This document shows, piece after piece, positions 1 through 12,548 of a stretch of 64,000 nucleotides of DNA. Within the stretch, counting starts at the first letter, position 1. Every line of letters starts with the position of its first letter. The notes beneath the pieces were generated by a model. It was not told where the DNA came from. It saw only the letters and a list, made by a program, of their open reading frames with translations, and did no database searches. The DNA comes from Pogonophryne albipinna (taxonomy: Eukaryota; Chordata; Actinopteri; Perciformes; Artedidraconidae). The position numbers and the translations under genes are program-made. The stretch lies in assembly GCA_028583405.1 (NCBI GenBank), contig CM053244.1, positions 1,845,607-1,909,606 on the forward strand, written 5' to 3'.

Positions 1-1669
1 CCTATTGCAAAGACTATAGTACTTAGTTGGCATAAAGGGAACTGCTTGAGGCTGGTTTAGGTCCTATCTATCTGAACGCTCTCAGTTTGTACGTGTCAAC
101 GATGAATCTTCCATGCAAACCAAAGTTAGCCATGGAGTGCCACAGGGCTCAGTGCTTGGACCTATTTTGTTCACATTATATATGCTTCCGTTAGGCAATA
201 TTATAAGGAATCATTCTGTAAACTTTCATTGTTATACGGATGATACTCAACTATATTTATCAATCAAGCCTGATGAAATTAATCATCTAAATAAAATTCA
301 AGACTGCCTTAAGGACTTAAAAACGTGGATGACCTTACATTTATTGATGTTAAACACGACCAAAACTGAAGTTATTATACTTGGCCCGAAGAATCTACGA
401 AACAAATTATCTAAAGATATACTAACTATGGATGGCATTAATTTGGCCTCCAGTGAGACTGTAAGGAATCTTGGTGTTATATTTGATCAGGATTGATCCT
501 TTAACGCCCACATAAAATCAATTTCAAGGACCGCCTAGTTCCATCTACGTTCCTATCAGGCATATCTTGCCTCTAAACGATGCAGAGAAACTAGTCCATG
601 CATTTGTTACTTCAAGGCTGGATTATTGTAACTCCTTATTATCAGGGTGTGTCAAGTCGCTTCAGCTGATTCAAAATGCTGCAGCTCGTGTACTAACCAG
701 AGTTAGGAAAAGGGACCACATTACTCCTGTTCTGGCTGCCTTACACTGGCTCCCTATATAACACAGGATAGAATTTTTAATTATTCTTCTCGCCTACAAA
801 GCCCTTAATGGGCAGGCGCCATCTTACCTTAAATAACTCATTATACCCTACTGTCCTACTAGGGCATTGCGTTCCAAGAATGCAGGGTTGTTGGTTGTTT
901 CTAGAGTCTATAAAAGTACAATGGGAGCCAGAGCCTTTCCTTATCAAGCTCCACATTTGTGGAATCAGCTTCCAGTTTGTGTTTGGGCGGCAGACACCCT
1001 ATCCATTTTTAAGAGTGCGCTTAAGACCTTCCTTTTTGATAAAGCTTATAGTGAGGGCTGATTAGATTCAGCCCCTAGTTTTGCTGATATAGGCTTAGTT
1101 TGTCGGGGGACATCTTACTTCTTCCTTCTCTCTGTCTATACCTGTGTACTCTCATGTTCCCATTAACCCAGCTTCCCCAAATGTCTTTCTTTTTGGTGTC
1201 TATATACGCTGGGATCCGGAGTCATGGATGATCCTGCGGTCCTGTGTCCTGGATTGCGAGCCCTGGATCTTGAGTCGTGGCTGTGGTCCTGGATCATAAG
1301 TCCTGGATGGATATCCTCGTGGATTCATCTTCCTATTATACACACATGCATTTCCAAACATTTGGACTACATATGTTGCAAATGTATTATCTTTTCAATT
1401 TACACACGGCATCTATTAGACGTCTGTCCGTCCTGAGAGAGGGATCCCTCCTCTGTTGCTCTCCCTGAGGTTTCTCCCATTTTTCCCTTTAAACTGTGGG
1501 TTTTCTCCGGAAGTTTTTCCTTGTGCGATGTGAGGGTCTAAGGACAGAGGGTCTAAGGACAGAGGGTGTCGTATTGTCATACTGATATTCTGTACAAACT
1601 GTGAAGTCCACTGAGACAAATGTAACATTTGTGAAATTGGGCTATATAAATAAACATTGATTGATTGAA
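1..1669 (+). mobile_element. L2-clade LINE, 3' half, running in from before the window
   Basis: This is the 3' half of a non-LTR retrotransposon. It contains reverse transcriptase and C-terminal coding remnants, then a roughly 600-bp 3' UTR. The 3' end reads into a short ATTGATTG-type tail at about 1655-1669, which is typical of teleost L2 elements. The same 3' region recurs on the minus strand at 7113-8114 and 9543-10545, confirming it as an interspersed family. The 5' end lies outside the window. Several in-frame stops show the copy is dead. Confidence 0.9.
2..1061 (+). pseudogene. L2 LINE ORF2 remnant (reverse transcriptase and C-terminal region)
   Basis: The protein would copy LINE RNA into DNA at a nicked target. 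Visible landmarks are the [11 protein letters not shown] box at about 131-163 and the catalytic YTDDTQLY box at about 233-256, where the usual YADD reads YTDD. The C-terminal region has [12 protein letters not shown] (about 615-650), [12 protein letters not shown] and LHWLPI. Stops occur upstream of codon 113, at 494-496 and after 761. The segments 567-761 and 867-1061 are in different frames, so at least two frame lesions are present. It is non-functional. Confidence 0.85.
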
Positions 1670-2330
1670 CATTACCGCGCCATTTTAATTAAAGTACCCA
1701 TTTGAACCTTATGCCAGAGACTCCATTGGTCTCATTTATCCTAAGCTTCTCTCCTGGACGCGAGAATAACGAATACTCTAAAACATCCAGCGGAAGTTTA
1801 TTGTAAAATTCGGCCATATCTCCGGCTAGGAAGGTCGTATCAACGTGCTCCCTTCTCTAGCACCCCCGCAGCCCGAGCTACGAGTGAAAGAACTAAACTT
1901 ACATGAAACTTCCGTTGGGTTGCTTTAAAGTCAAGCTTCAGTTTAACATTCACCCTGTAATAGATGTAAAACATGTGATGGAGCATTACTAACCTGACTC
2001 AGATGCTTTGTTTCACCAAACCATCTAGGAAAGCTCCATTGGAAGCCATTTGGAAAGGGCAGGCACTTTCAAAAATACTTGGCAGGTGAATGGATCAATC
2101 TGTCTATCACCTTCTATCATGGGCCACTTCTGATTGGTTAACAATGGCTGGTACATGTGGAGCACAGCACTTCTGATTGGTGTGGATGACTGACACACAA
2201 GAAGAACAAAATAAATGTGCAGGCTTTGCGATTTGATAATCGCATCATTTCAAATCGCGATTTCGATTTAAAGTCGATTAATCGTTCGATTTAAAGTCGA
2301 TTAATCGTTCAGCCCTATCATAGGGAATCT
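1670..2330. repeat. Interspersed repeat with AT-rich terminal motif, probable hAT-like MITE end
   Basis: No gene is visible. At 2225-2316 the sequence carries a tandem ATCGATT-rich motif (GATTTAAAGTCGATTAATCG appears twice) ending in CAGCCCTA. That is the reverse of a TAGGGCTGAACGATTAATCG-type terminus common in fish DNA transposons. I did not find the matching left terminus, so the boundaries and superfamily are open. Confidence 0.35.
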
Positions 2331-4249
<1,919 letters not shown>

Positions 4250-4625
4250 TGTGTTTACATTAGCAGGCATCGCTAACACTCAGAGCTAACGCTTTACTGG
4301 AGAGAGCATGTGTAAAGAAGCAGGAAATTAAAAAAAGGAACTCACCTTGTGGTAAACCCGCAAGAGAAAAAGCATTTGAGCAGAAATAATCCTTGATATG
4401 GTTTTGACATGATATGGCGTTTCATCACGGCAGCATTTAGACTGTGTCTGCCGGGTCCCGCATGAGCATTTATACCCCGAATCAGCACTTTAGTAACATG
4501 GCTAGAATGCATGATCTGTTTGGTATTTTGAGCAAAACACTTCATAGACATGTTTTTTATATATTTGTATATATCTTAGACCTATGCTATTGCCTAAAAA
4601 TAGCATGATAGGTGACCTTTAAAGA
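4250..4625 (-). mobile_element. MITE remnant, ACCTATCATGC-terminal family
   Basis: Read on the minus strand, this starts with AAAGGTCACCTATCATGC at about 4625 and continues through AATACCAAACAGATCATGCA. The element inside the BEL gag at 31443 starts in nearly the same way and shares the latter motif. A third relative starts at about 12170. No coding capacity is evident, and the far end was not resolved. Confidence 0.55.
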
Positions 4626-5504
4626 TTTTTGATGTTTGCCGCTGAAACCGATTCCTTGCTTTTTATTCAATTTTATTGTATTGTTGATTCACTTCTTGTT
4701 TAAGTGTGCTGCGCTTCTAAAGCAGTGCTGTTTGCTTTTATGTATTTTATTAGCTGCAGTTTAAAGGAAAGCACCAGCATTATTCTCATCTTCCTGTATA
4801 TTTAGTGTCTGGAAGTTACTTTTCATCCTCCCCAACAACGTTTCTCCTCCAGTGTGTCCATCAGCATCAGCCTTGAAGGAAAATGGATTTACCAAATAAC
4901 TTTGAAATCTCCTAAATTCATCTAAATCCATCATATTGACGACTGTGTCATCACTACACTTTGTGTGGTCTGGGTGAAAATAATGTAAATGCAGACCCGG
5001 GACACCACAAACCAACAAAATAATGTCCCAAATTGAATATGTAATAGCATGAAATAATAATAATCAGAATAACACAAAATCTCTTAAAAATGTGTTTGAT
5101 GATTAATAACTTTAGTGTCCGTCAGTGATAAGGAAGGATGCAGCAGAAACAAAACATAACTAATTCAATGTAATTACCACCAAAATAGCCCATAATTAGC
5201 CCGTACAGTTTTACAGTTATTGTTCAGCTTTTCCTCTGCCTGGAGCTCAAGCAGCTCCAACAAACATATCTGGATGATGATTTATTACTGGCAAGCAGGT
5301 CAGGAGGCTCCCATCTGAATAACAACATGGTTTATTTAATTATACACGTATATTTATTAATTTGAATGGGCTGTTCATACAATGTCTAGCCAATTTGTTT
5401 GTCTATTAGTGACACTGTGTGATGTGCATGATGGAATACACAGCAGTGTCCGCTGGTATATTCATGTCCACTCTCAAAGACATATTGTTGTTATATATCA
5501 CTCC
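4626..5504. other. No gene recognised
   Basis: AT-rich sequence. A minus-strand open frame at 4761-5018 (85 codons) shows no recognisable domain and is not supported as a gene. Confidence 0.45.
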
Positions 5505-6236
5505 ACCCGCTACTGGATTCTATGGGTACTACTCTCTATCATGCTATGCAGGCATTCACCTACTGAGTTGCATAAACGTAGCCGGCCAATCGGGGCGAGC
5601 CTACCTGAATGCGCGCGCAGGCCCACAGTATATAAGGCGCCTACGCCTCCCGACTGTCATCCTTTTTCTCTTCAGCGAGCAGCAACAACTGAAGCTAAAC
5701 GTAAAAGAAGATAAAGAAATAGGAAAAGAATATGGACTCACCACTCCTTGAACCTCGGCCTGCCCTACATGCCCTGGATTAATTGCGGGCGCTGATCCCC
5801 ACCGCTTGTGCTTCGAGTGTTTGGGGCCAGACCACGCTGTGGAGGGCATCAACCATTCTTCGTCCTGCAGTGCCTGTCGCGCGCTCCCGCGGCTCAGACG
5901 CCAACATCGCCTGGAACATTTCCAGGCGCATTATGTCTCGCCGGACGAGGCGCAGGACCAGGACGAGCTCGAGGTGGTGGAAATGGAGGACCAGGAGGTG
6001 GCCGAGGAGGTGCGATTTGTGTTCGCCATTCCGGCGGGCCGGGCGGCCCCGTTTGTCGAGGAGGAGGAAGACGAGGACTTCTCGTTGTCGGGCGCTTTTG
6101 GGTCCGGCGTCCACGAGGGTCCACCGCGCAGGTCTGCCCGTCAGGATTTCCCTCTGGTGATGGCCATGGCGGCGGAGCGTGTGGGTCTACCGCTCCCCCC
6201 TCCGCTACCACCCAAACCGGTGAGCCGCCTCCGTCA
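5505..6236 (+). mobile_element. Probable DIRS-like retroelement, 5' terminal and gag region
   Basis: A TATA-like GTATATAAGG at about 5629 lies about 100 bp upstream of an ATG at 5732. A GC-rich coding stretch follows that is unlike the AT-rich surroundings. The encoded zinc-binding region resembles the gag of fish DIRS-type (tyrosine recombinase) elements. Everything downstream of the gag is absent: a LINE tail begins at about 6237. The family name is inference from the finger and its acidic tail; Ngaro or another gag type is possible. Confidence 0.45.
5732..6236 (+). pseudogene. DIRS-like gag remnant with CxxC...H...CxxC finger
   Basis: The start is the ATG at 5732 (MDSPLLEPRPALHALD), whose frame stops at 5777-5779. 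The gag-like peptide continues in the next frame from about 5755: CPTCPG, DPHRLCFECLGPDHAVEG, SSSCSACRALP, RRQHRLEHF. It then runs into an acidic stretch (VEEEEDED) and a proline-rich end. A single indel between about 5750 and 5778 explains the switch. The paired CxxC/H motifs suggest metal binding, as in DIRS gag proteins. The product would be structural, packaging element RNA. It is broken and truncated. Confidence 0.45.
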
Positions 6237-6402
6237 GGGGTTTTATGGAAAATTATGTAATTTTTTATTATATCATAACTTAGTACTTTTTTTAATGAAT
6301 GTAACATGTAACATTAAGCTGTCTGTGGCTCTTTTTCCTGCTGTAACTAGGCAAATGTCCCCTCCGTGGGACTGATAAAGGTATTCTGATTCTGATTCCT
6401 CT
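6237..6402 (+). mobile_element. LINE 3' tail with (ATTCTG)n end
   Basis: A short 3' fragment ends in GTGGGACTGATAAAGGTATT followed by two to three ATTCTG units. This matches the generic 3' end of teleost LINEs (GTGGGACTAATAAAGG plus a short tandem tail). It directly abuts the minisatellite at 6403, so the array may have grown next to, or out of, this tail. Confidence 0.55.
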
Positions 6403-7112
6403 CTCCACCTGTGTGTTCCTCTCTCCACCTGTGTGTTCCTCTGTGTGTTCCTCTGTGTGTTCCTCTGTGTGTTCCTCTGTGTGTTCCTCTGTGTGTTCCT
6501 CTGTGTGTTCCTCTGTGTGTTCCTCTGTGTGTTCCTCTCTCCACCTGTGTGTTCCTCTCTCCACCTGTGTGTTCCTCTGTGTGTTCCTCTGTGTGTTCCT
6601 CTCTCCACCTGTGTGTTCCTCTGTGTGTTCCTCTGTGTGTTCCTCTGTGTGTTCCTCTGTGTGTTCCTCTCTCCACCTGTGTGTTCCTCTGTGTGTTCCT
6701 CTGTGTGTTCCTCTGTGTGTTCCTCTGTGTGTTCCTCTCTCCACCTGTGTGTTCCTCTGTGTGTTCCTCTGTGTGTTCCTCTGTGTGTTCCTCTGTGTGT
6801 TCCTCTGTGTGTTCCTCTCTCCACCTGTGTGTTCCTCTGTGTGTTCCTCTGTGTGTTCCTCTGTGTGTTCCTCTGTGTGTTCCTCTGTGTGTTCCTCTCT
6901 CCACCTGTGTGTTCCTCTGTGTGTTCCTCTGTGTGTTCCTCTCTCCATGTGTGTTCCTCTCTCCACCTGTGTGTTCCTCTGTGTGTTCCTCTCTCCACCT
7001 GTGTGTTCCTCTCTCCATGTGTGTTCCTCTCTCCACCTGTGTGTTCCTCTCTCCACCTGTGTGTTCCTCTCTCCACCTGTGTGTTCCTCTCTCCACCTGC
7101 GTGTTCCTCTGT
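6403..7112. repeat. Minisatellite array, block 1 (12/18/20-bp variant units)
   Basis: Tandem array built from CCTCTGTGTGTT (12 bp), CCTCTCTCCATGTGTGTT (18 bp) and CCTCTCTCCACCTGTGTGTT (20 bp). No unit contains a stop codon on either strand in any register, so long open frames occur in all six frames. They encode only the repeat (poly CSSV, TQRN and similar) and are not genes. The array is interrupted at 7113 by a minus-strand L2 fragment. Confidence 0.95.
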
Positions 7113-8114
7113 CAATCAATCAATCAATGTTTATTTATATAGCCCAATATCACAAATGTTACATTTGTCTCAGTGTTCTTCACAGTGTGTACAGAATATC
7201 AGTATGACAATACGACACCCTCTGTCCTTAGACCCTCACATCGTACAAGGAAAAACTTCGAGAGAAAACCCACAGTTTAAAGGGAAAAATGGGAGAAACC
7301 TCAGGGAGAGCAACAGAGGAGGGATCCCTCTCCCAGGACGGACAGACGTGCAATAGATGCCGTGTGTAAATTGAAAAGATAATACATTTGCAACATAGGT
7401 AGTCCAAATGTTTGGAAATGCATGTGTGTATAATAAGAAGATGAATCCACGAGGATATCCATCCAGGACCTATGATCCAGGACCACAGCCACGACTCAAG
7501 ATCCAGGGCTCGCGATGCAGGACACAGGACCGCAGGATCATCCATGACTCCGGATCCCAGCGTATATAGACACCAAAAAGAAAGAAATGTGGGGAAGCTG
7601 GGTTAATCAGAACATGAGAGTACACAGGTATAGACAGAGAGAAGGAAGAAGTAAGATGTCCCCCGACAAACTAAGCCTATATCAGCAAAACTAGGGGCTG
7701 AATCTAATCAGCCCTAACTATAAGCTTTATCAAAAAGGAAGGTCTTAAGCGCACTCTTAAAAACGGATAGGGTGTCTGCCGCCCGAACACAAACTGGAAG
7801 CTGATTCCACAAATGTGGAGCTTGATAAGAAAAGGCTCTGGCTCCCATTGTACTTTTAGAGACTCTAGGAACAACCAACAACCCTGCATTCTTGGAACGC
7901 AATGCCCTAGTAGGACAGTAGGGTATAATGAGTTCTTTAAGGTAAGATGGCGCCTGCCCATTAAGGGCTTTGTAGGCGAGAAGAAGAATTTTAAATTCTA
8001 TCCTGTGTTCTATAGGGAGCCAGTGTAAGGCAGCCAGAACAGGAGTAATGTGGTCCCTTTTCCTAACTCTGGTTAGTACACGAGCTGCAGCATTTTGAAT
8101 CAGCTGAAGTGACT
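7113..8114 (-). mobile_element. 5'-truncated L2 LINE, duplicate copy 1
   Basis: A minus-strand L2 3' fragment. The tail is (CAAT)n at 7113-7126 on the plus strand, followed by the same 3' UTR as at 1-1669. The coding remnant includes [18 protein letters not shown] and the FKSALKTFLF C-terminus (about 7725-8110). The 5' break at about 8114 fuses directly to minisatellite. The copy at 9543-10545 has the same two junctions. I counted about five substitutions and one 1-bp indel between them by eye. The minus-strand frame over 7714-8532 is open from minisatellite into LINE and is not a gene. Confidence 0.92.
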
Positions 8115-9542
8115 CTCTGTGTGTTCCTCTCTCCACCTGTGTGTTCCTCTGTGTGTTCCTCTCTCCATGTGTGTTCCTCTCTCCATGTGTGTTCCTCTCT
8201 CCACCTGTGTGTTCCTCTGTGTTCCTCTCTCCATGTGTGTTCCTTTCTCTCCACCTGTGTGTTCCTCTCTCCACCTGTGTGTTCCTCTGTGTGTTCCTCT
8301 CTCCACCTGTGTGTTCCTCTGTGTGTTCCTCTCTCCACCTGTGTGTTCCTCTCTCCATGTGTGTTCCTTTCTCTCCACCTGTGTGTTCCTCTCTCCACCT
8401 GTGTGTTCCTCTCTCCATGTGTGTTCCTTTCTCTCCACCTGTGTGTTCCTCTGTGTGTTCCTCTCTCCATGTGTGTTCCTCTGTGTGTTCCTCTGTGTGT
8501 TCCTCTCTCCATCTGTGTGTTCCTGTCTCCACCTGTGTGTTCCTCTGTGTGTTCCTCTGTGTGTTCCTCTCTCCACCTGTGTGTTCCTCTGTATGTTCCT
8601 CTCTCCATGTGTGTTCCTCTGTATGTTCCTCTCTCCATCTGTGTGTTCATCTGTGTGTTCCTGTCTCCATGTGTGTGTTCCTCTGTATGTTCCTCTCTCC
8701 ATGTGTGTTCCTCTGTGTGTTCCTCTCTCCACCTGTGTGTTCCTCTGTGTGTTCCTCTCTCCATGTGTGTTCCTCTGTGTGTTCCTCTCTCCATGTGTGT
8801 TCCTCTGTGTGTTCCTCTCTCCACCTGTGTGTTCCTCTCTCCATGTGTGTTCCTTTCTCTCCACCTGTGTGTTCCTCTCTCCATCTGTGTGTTCCTGTCT
8901 CCACCTGTGTGTTCCTCTGTGTGTTCCTCTGTGTGTTCCTCTCTCCACCTGTGTGTTCCTCTGTATGTTCCTCTCTCCATGTGTGTTCCTCTGTATGTTC
9001 CTCTCTCCATCTGTGTGTTCCTGTCTCCACCTGTGTGTTCATCTGTGTGTTCCTGTCTCCACCTGTGTGTTCCTCTGTATGTTCCTCTCTCCATGTGTGT
9101 TCCTCTGTATGTTCCTGTCTCCACCTGTGTGTTCCTCTGTATGTTCCTCTCTCCATGTGTGTTCCTCTGTATGTTCCTCTCTCCATGTGTGTTCCTCTCT
9201 CCATCTGTGTGTTCCTCTGTGTGTTCCTCTGTGTGTTCCTCTCTCCACCTGTGTGTTCCTCTCTCCATGTGTGTTCCTCTCTCCATGTGTGTTCCTCTCT
9301 CCATCTGTGTGTTCCTCTGTGTGTTCCTCTGTGTGTTCCTCTCTCCATGTGTGTTCCTCTCTCCACCTGTGTGTTCCTCTCTCCATGTGTGTTCCTCTCT
9401 CCACCTGTGTGTTCCTCTGTGTGTTCCTCTCTCCACCTGTGTGTTCCTCTGTGTGTTCCTCTCTCCACCTGTGTGTTCCTCTCTCCATGTGTGTTCCTCT
9501 CTCCACCTGTGTGTTCCTCTCTCCACCTGCGTGTTCCTCTGT
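8115..9542. repeat. Minisatellite array, block 2
   Basis: Same unit family as block 1, but about twice as long and richer in variants. It includes the 18-bp CCATGTGTGTT type, 22-bp CCTTTCTCTCCACCTGTGTGTT forms reported here only by length and start, CCTCTGTATGTT, CATCTGTGTGTT and CCTGTCTCC starts. The higher variant diversity suggests it is the older or more recombined block. No gene. Confidence 0.95.
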
Positions 9543-10545
9543 CAATCAATCAATCAATGTTTATTTATATAGCCCAATATCACAAATGTTACATTTGTCT
9601 CAGTGGTCTTCACAGTGTGTACAGAATATCAGTATGACAATACGACACCCTCTGTCCTTAGACCCTCACATCGTACAAGGAAAAACTTCGAGAGAAAACC
9701 CACAGTTTTAAAGGGAAAAATGGGAGAAACCTCAGGGAGAGCAACAGAGGAGGGATCCCTCTCCCAGGACGGACAGACGTGCAATAGATGCCGTGTGTAA
9801 ATTGAAAAGATAATACATTTGCAACATAGGTAGTCCAAATGTTTGGAAATGCATGTGTGTATAATAGGAAGATGAATCCACGAGGATATCCATCCAGGAC
9901 CTATGATCCAGGACCACAGCCACGACTCAAGATCCAGGGCTCGCGATGCAGGACACAGGACCGCAGGATCATCCATGACTCCGGATCCCAGCGTATATAG
10001 ACACCAAAAAGAAAGAAATTTGGGGAAGCTGGGTTAATCGGAACATGAGAGTACACAGGTATAGACAGAGAGAAGGAAGAAGTAAGATGTCCCCCGACAA
10101 ACTAAGCCTATATCAGCAAAACTAGGGTCTGAATCTAATCAGCCCTAACTATAAGCTTTATCAAAAAGGAAGGTCTTAAGCGCACTCTTAAAAACGGATA
10201 GGGTGTCTGCCGCCCGAACACAAACTGGAAGCTGATTCCACAAATGTGGAGCTTGATAAGAAAAGGCTCTGGCTCCCATTGTACTTTTAGAGACTCTAGG
10301 AACAACCAACAACCCTGCATTCTTGGAACGCAATGCCCTAGTAGGACAGTAGGGTATAATGAGTTCTTTAAGGTAAGATGGCGCCTGCCCATTAAGGGCT
10401 TTGTAGGCGAGAAGAAGAATTTTAAATTCTATCCTGTGTTCTATAGGGAGCCAGTGTAAGGCAGCCAGAACAGGAGTAATGTGGTCCCTTTTCCTAACTC
10501 TGGTTAGTACACGAGCTGCAGCATTTTGAATCAGCTGAAGTGACT
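9543..10545 (-). mobile_element. 5'-truncated L2 LINE, duplicate copy 2
   Basis: Near-identical copy of 7113-8114 at an offset of about 2,430 bp, with identical minisatellite junctions on both sides. Copy-specific differences include an extra T in the TTTAAAGGG run at about 9707 and GGTCTGAATC in place of GGGCTGAATC at about 10126. The shared junctions mean one insertion event followed by duplication of the LINE plus array segment. Confidence 0.92.
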
Positions 10546-10884
10546 CTCTGTGTGTTCCTCTCTCCACCTGTGTGTTCCTCTGTGTGTTCCTCTCTCCACC
10601 TGTGTGTTCCTCTGTGTGTTCCTCTCTCCATGTGTGTTCCTTTCTCTCCACCTGTGTGTTCCTCTGTGTGTTCCTCTCTCCATGTGTGTTCCTCTCTCCA
10701 CCTGTGTGTTCCTCTCTCCACCTGTGTGTTCCTCTCTCCATGTGTGTTCCTCTCTCCACCTGTGTGTTCCTCTGTGTGTTCCTCTGTGTGTTCCTCTCTC
10801 CATGTGTGTTCCTCTCTCCACCTGTGTGTTCCTCTGTGTGTTCCTCTCTCCATGTGTGTTCCTCTCTCCACCTGTGTGTTCCTG
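10546..10884. repeat. Minisatellite array, block 3
   Basis: Continuation of the same array beyond the second LINE copy, ending at CCTGTATTCACC. Its first units repeat the first units of block 2 after the LINE junction, as a tandem duplication predicts. No gene. Confidence 0.93.
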
Positions 10885-11301
10885 TATTCACCACCAAACA
10901 ATGTGAGTGATGCACTGACACCGCTCCATCTGCTCTGTTAAACTTCTTTCTGTTTTATTTTTTCTGTGTCCGATATCGCGTAAAACAGAGGATTTAGACG
11001 TTGTGTGGTCATTGTATAACTCCACACACCTTTTCTACTCATACACTCTTTCATGACTTTTTATTTAATGTATTTTAACGGCTGTGATCGATGTTAACGT
11101 AAGACCGGAAATGACGTCACTGTTGATATCCGGAGACTTCTTCCAGTAAAGCTTTTCAAAATAAGCTTTAGCAACAACGTTAGCCACAAGCCAATGCTAA
11201 CCGGAAATGTTTTCAGAATAAAAACGTTTTAAGCTTACCATATGTTTAAACTAAATTACGTCATTAAACATTGATTTTAATTTCTAATACCCTACAATCT
11301 A
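10885..11301. other. No gene recognised, possible repeat
   Basis: Contains GACCGGAAATGACGTCAC at about 11103 and a later CCGGAAATG; TGACGTCA is a CREB/ATF-type core by known consensus. Sequence of this style (CCGGAAATG, GTTAGCC, GCTAACC) is common in fish repeats. No termini could be paired. Confidence 0.35.
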
Positions 11302-11344
11302 GATGGATGAACATAATCTAGGGCCTAGATTATGTTCATCCATC
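11302..11344. repeat. Near-perfect 43-bp palindrome
   Basis: The left arm (11302-11322) and right arm (11324-11344) are exact reverse complements over 21 bp, with a single G (11323) between. It can fold as a cruciform or foldback with essentially no loop. It is not explained by any neighbouring element end that I can identify. Confidence 0.9.
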
Positions 11345-11893
<549 letters not shown>

Positions 11894-12167
11894 GAAACAA
11901 ACAGCATACACTCACGCTATTTCAACAACAGCAGAAAATGAGTACTAAATATATATTCAGTTCTTTGAGTTTTCTTAACAAAATAAGTTCATGCTGCAAC
12001 GATACTTTGTAGGAAAATAATGGTATTTTTATTTGCTAAATTTCCAATTTGAAATGCATTTTTAACATATTTGTTAAATCATTCAAGCTTCCTAAATATA
12101 AAATATAAGACATATTTCATTGTTCCTAAAGAGATCCCCTGCACACAAATAAATATAAATATCTGAA

Positions 12168-12470
12168 AGGTCTCCTATCATGCAAATCCACTTGTTGATG
12201 TCTTTTATACATAAATATGTGTCCCCGTGTGTCAGGAGACTCTCAAAGTGTCAGAAAATAAGACCCTCTCTCTTTTCCTCCGTACCCACATCTCTAAAAA
12301 CGGGGGAACAACGGAGCTGATCCAGATTTGCGTCCGATATGACATAATATCGGAAATGTGGGCTGGCTTTATGTGGTATAACTTTTGTACAGATGCTTTA
12401 GTGTTCCTGAAACTTTTTTTGGCCGGCTTTTATAGAAATTAATGTAATCATAGCGTCTGTAAATAAAGTT
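12168..12470 (+). mobile_element. MITE fragment, ACCTATCATGC-terminal family
   Basis: Begins AAAGGTCTCCTATCATGC and then shares a colinear block with the reverse of the insertion in the BEL gag (32230-32355): TCTTTTATACAT, GTGTCCCC, GTGTCAGAAAATA, CCCTCTCTCTTTTCCTCCG. The apparent 71-codon frame at 12227-12442 lies in this repeat and matches the anti-gag frame at 32226-32320 for the same reason. It is not a gene. The right end is not resolved. Confidence 0.6.
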
Positions 12471-12548
12471 TTACATTTCTTATAGTGATCACATCTTTCC
12501 AGCTCAAAATGATCAATACAAGTGGATGATTATTATAACTGTTTTCTT

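Noticed and set aside
5806..6375. 189-codon host gene with acidic domain
   Set aside because: It has a zinc-finger gag-like start, a frame switch upstream and runs into a LINE tail. Better explained as a retroelement gag remnant.
7714..8532. Fusion protein of a repeat domain and a LINE C-terminus
   Set aside because: The in-frame join is chance: the repeat is open in every frame and the LINE piece is a truncated remnant.
8063..9711. Long open frames of up to 530 codons on both strands
   Set aside because: They encode only the minisatellite, exist in all frames because the units lack stop codons, and have no independent coding signal.
6403..10884. CRISPR-like regular repeat array
   Set aside because: There are no unique spacers. 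Units are variants of one short motif with 12/18/20/22-bp lengths, and the genome is clearly a vertebrate.
12227..12442. 71-codon frame similar to the end of the minus-strand frame at 32226
   Set aside because: The similarity is shared MITE sequence, not a shared protein.
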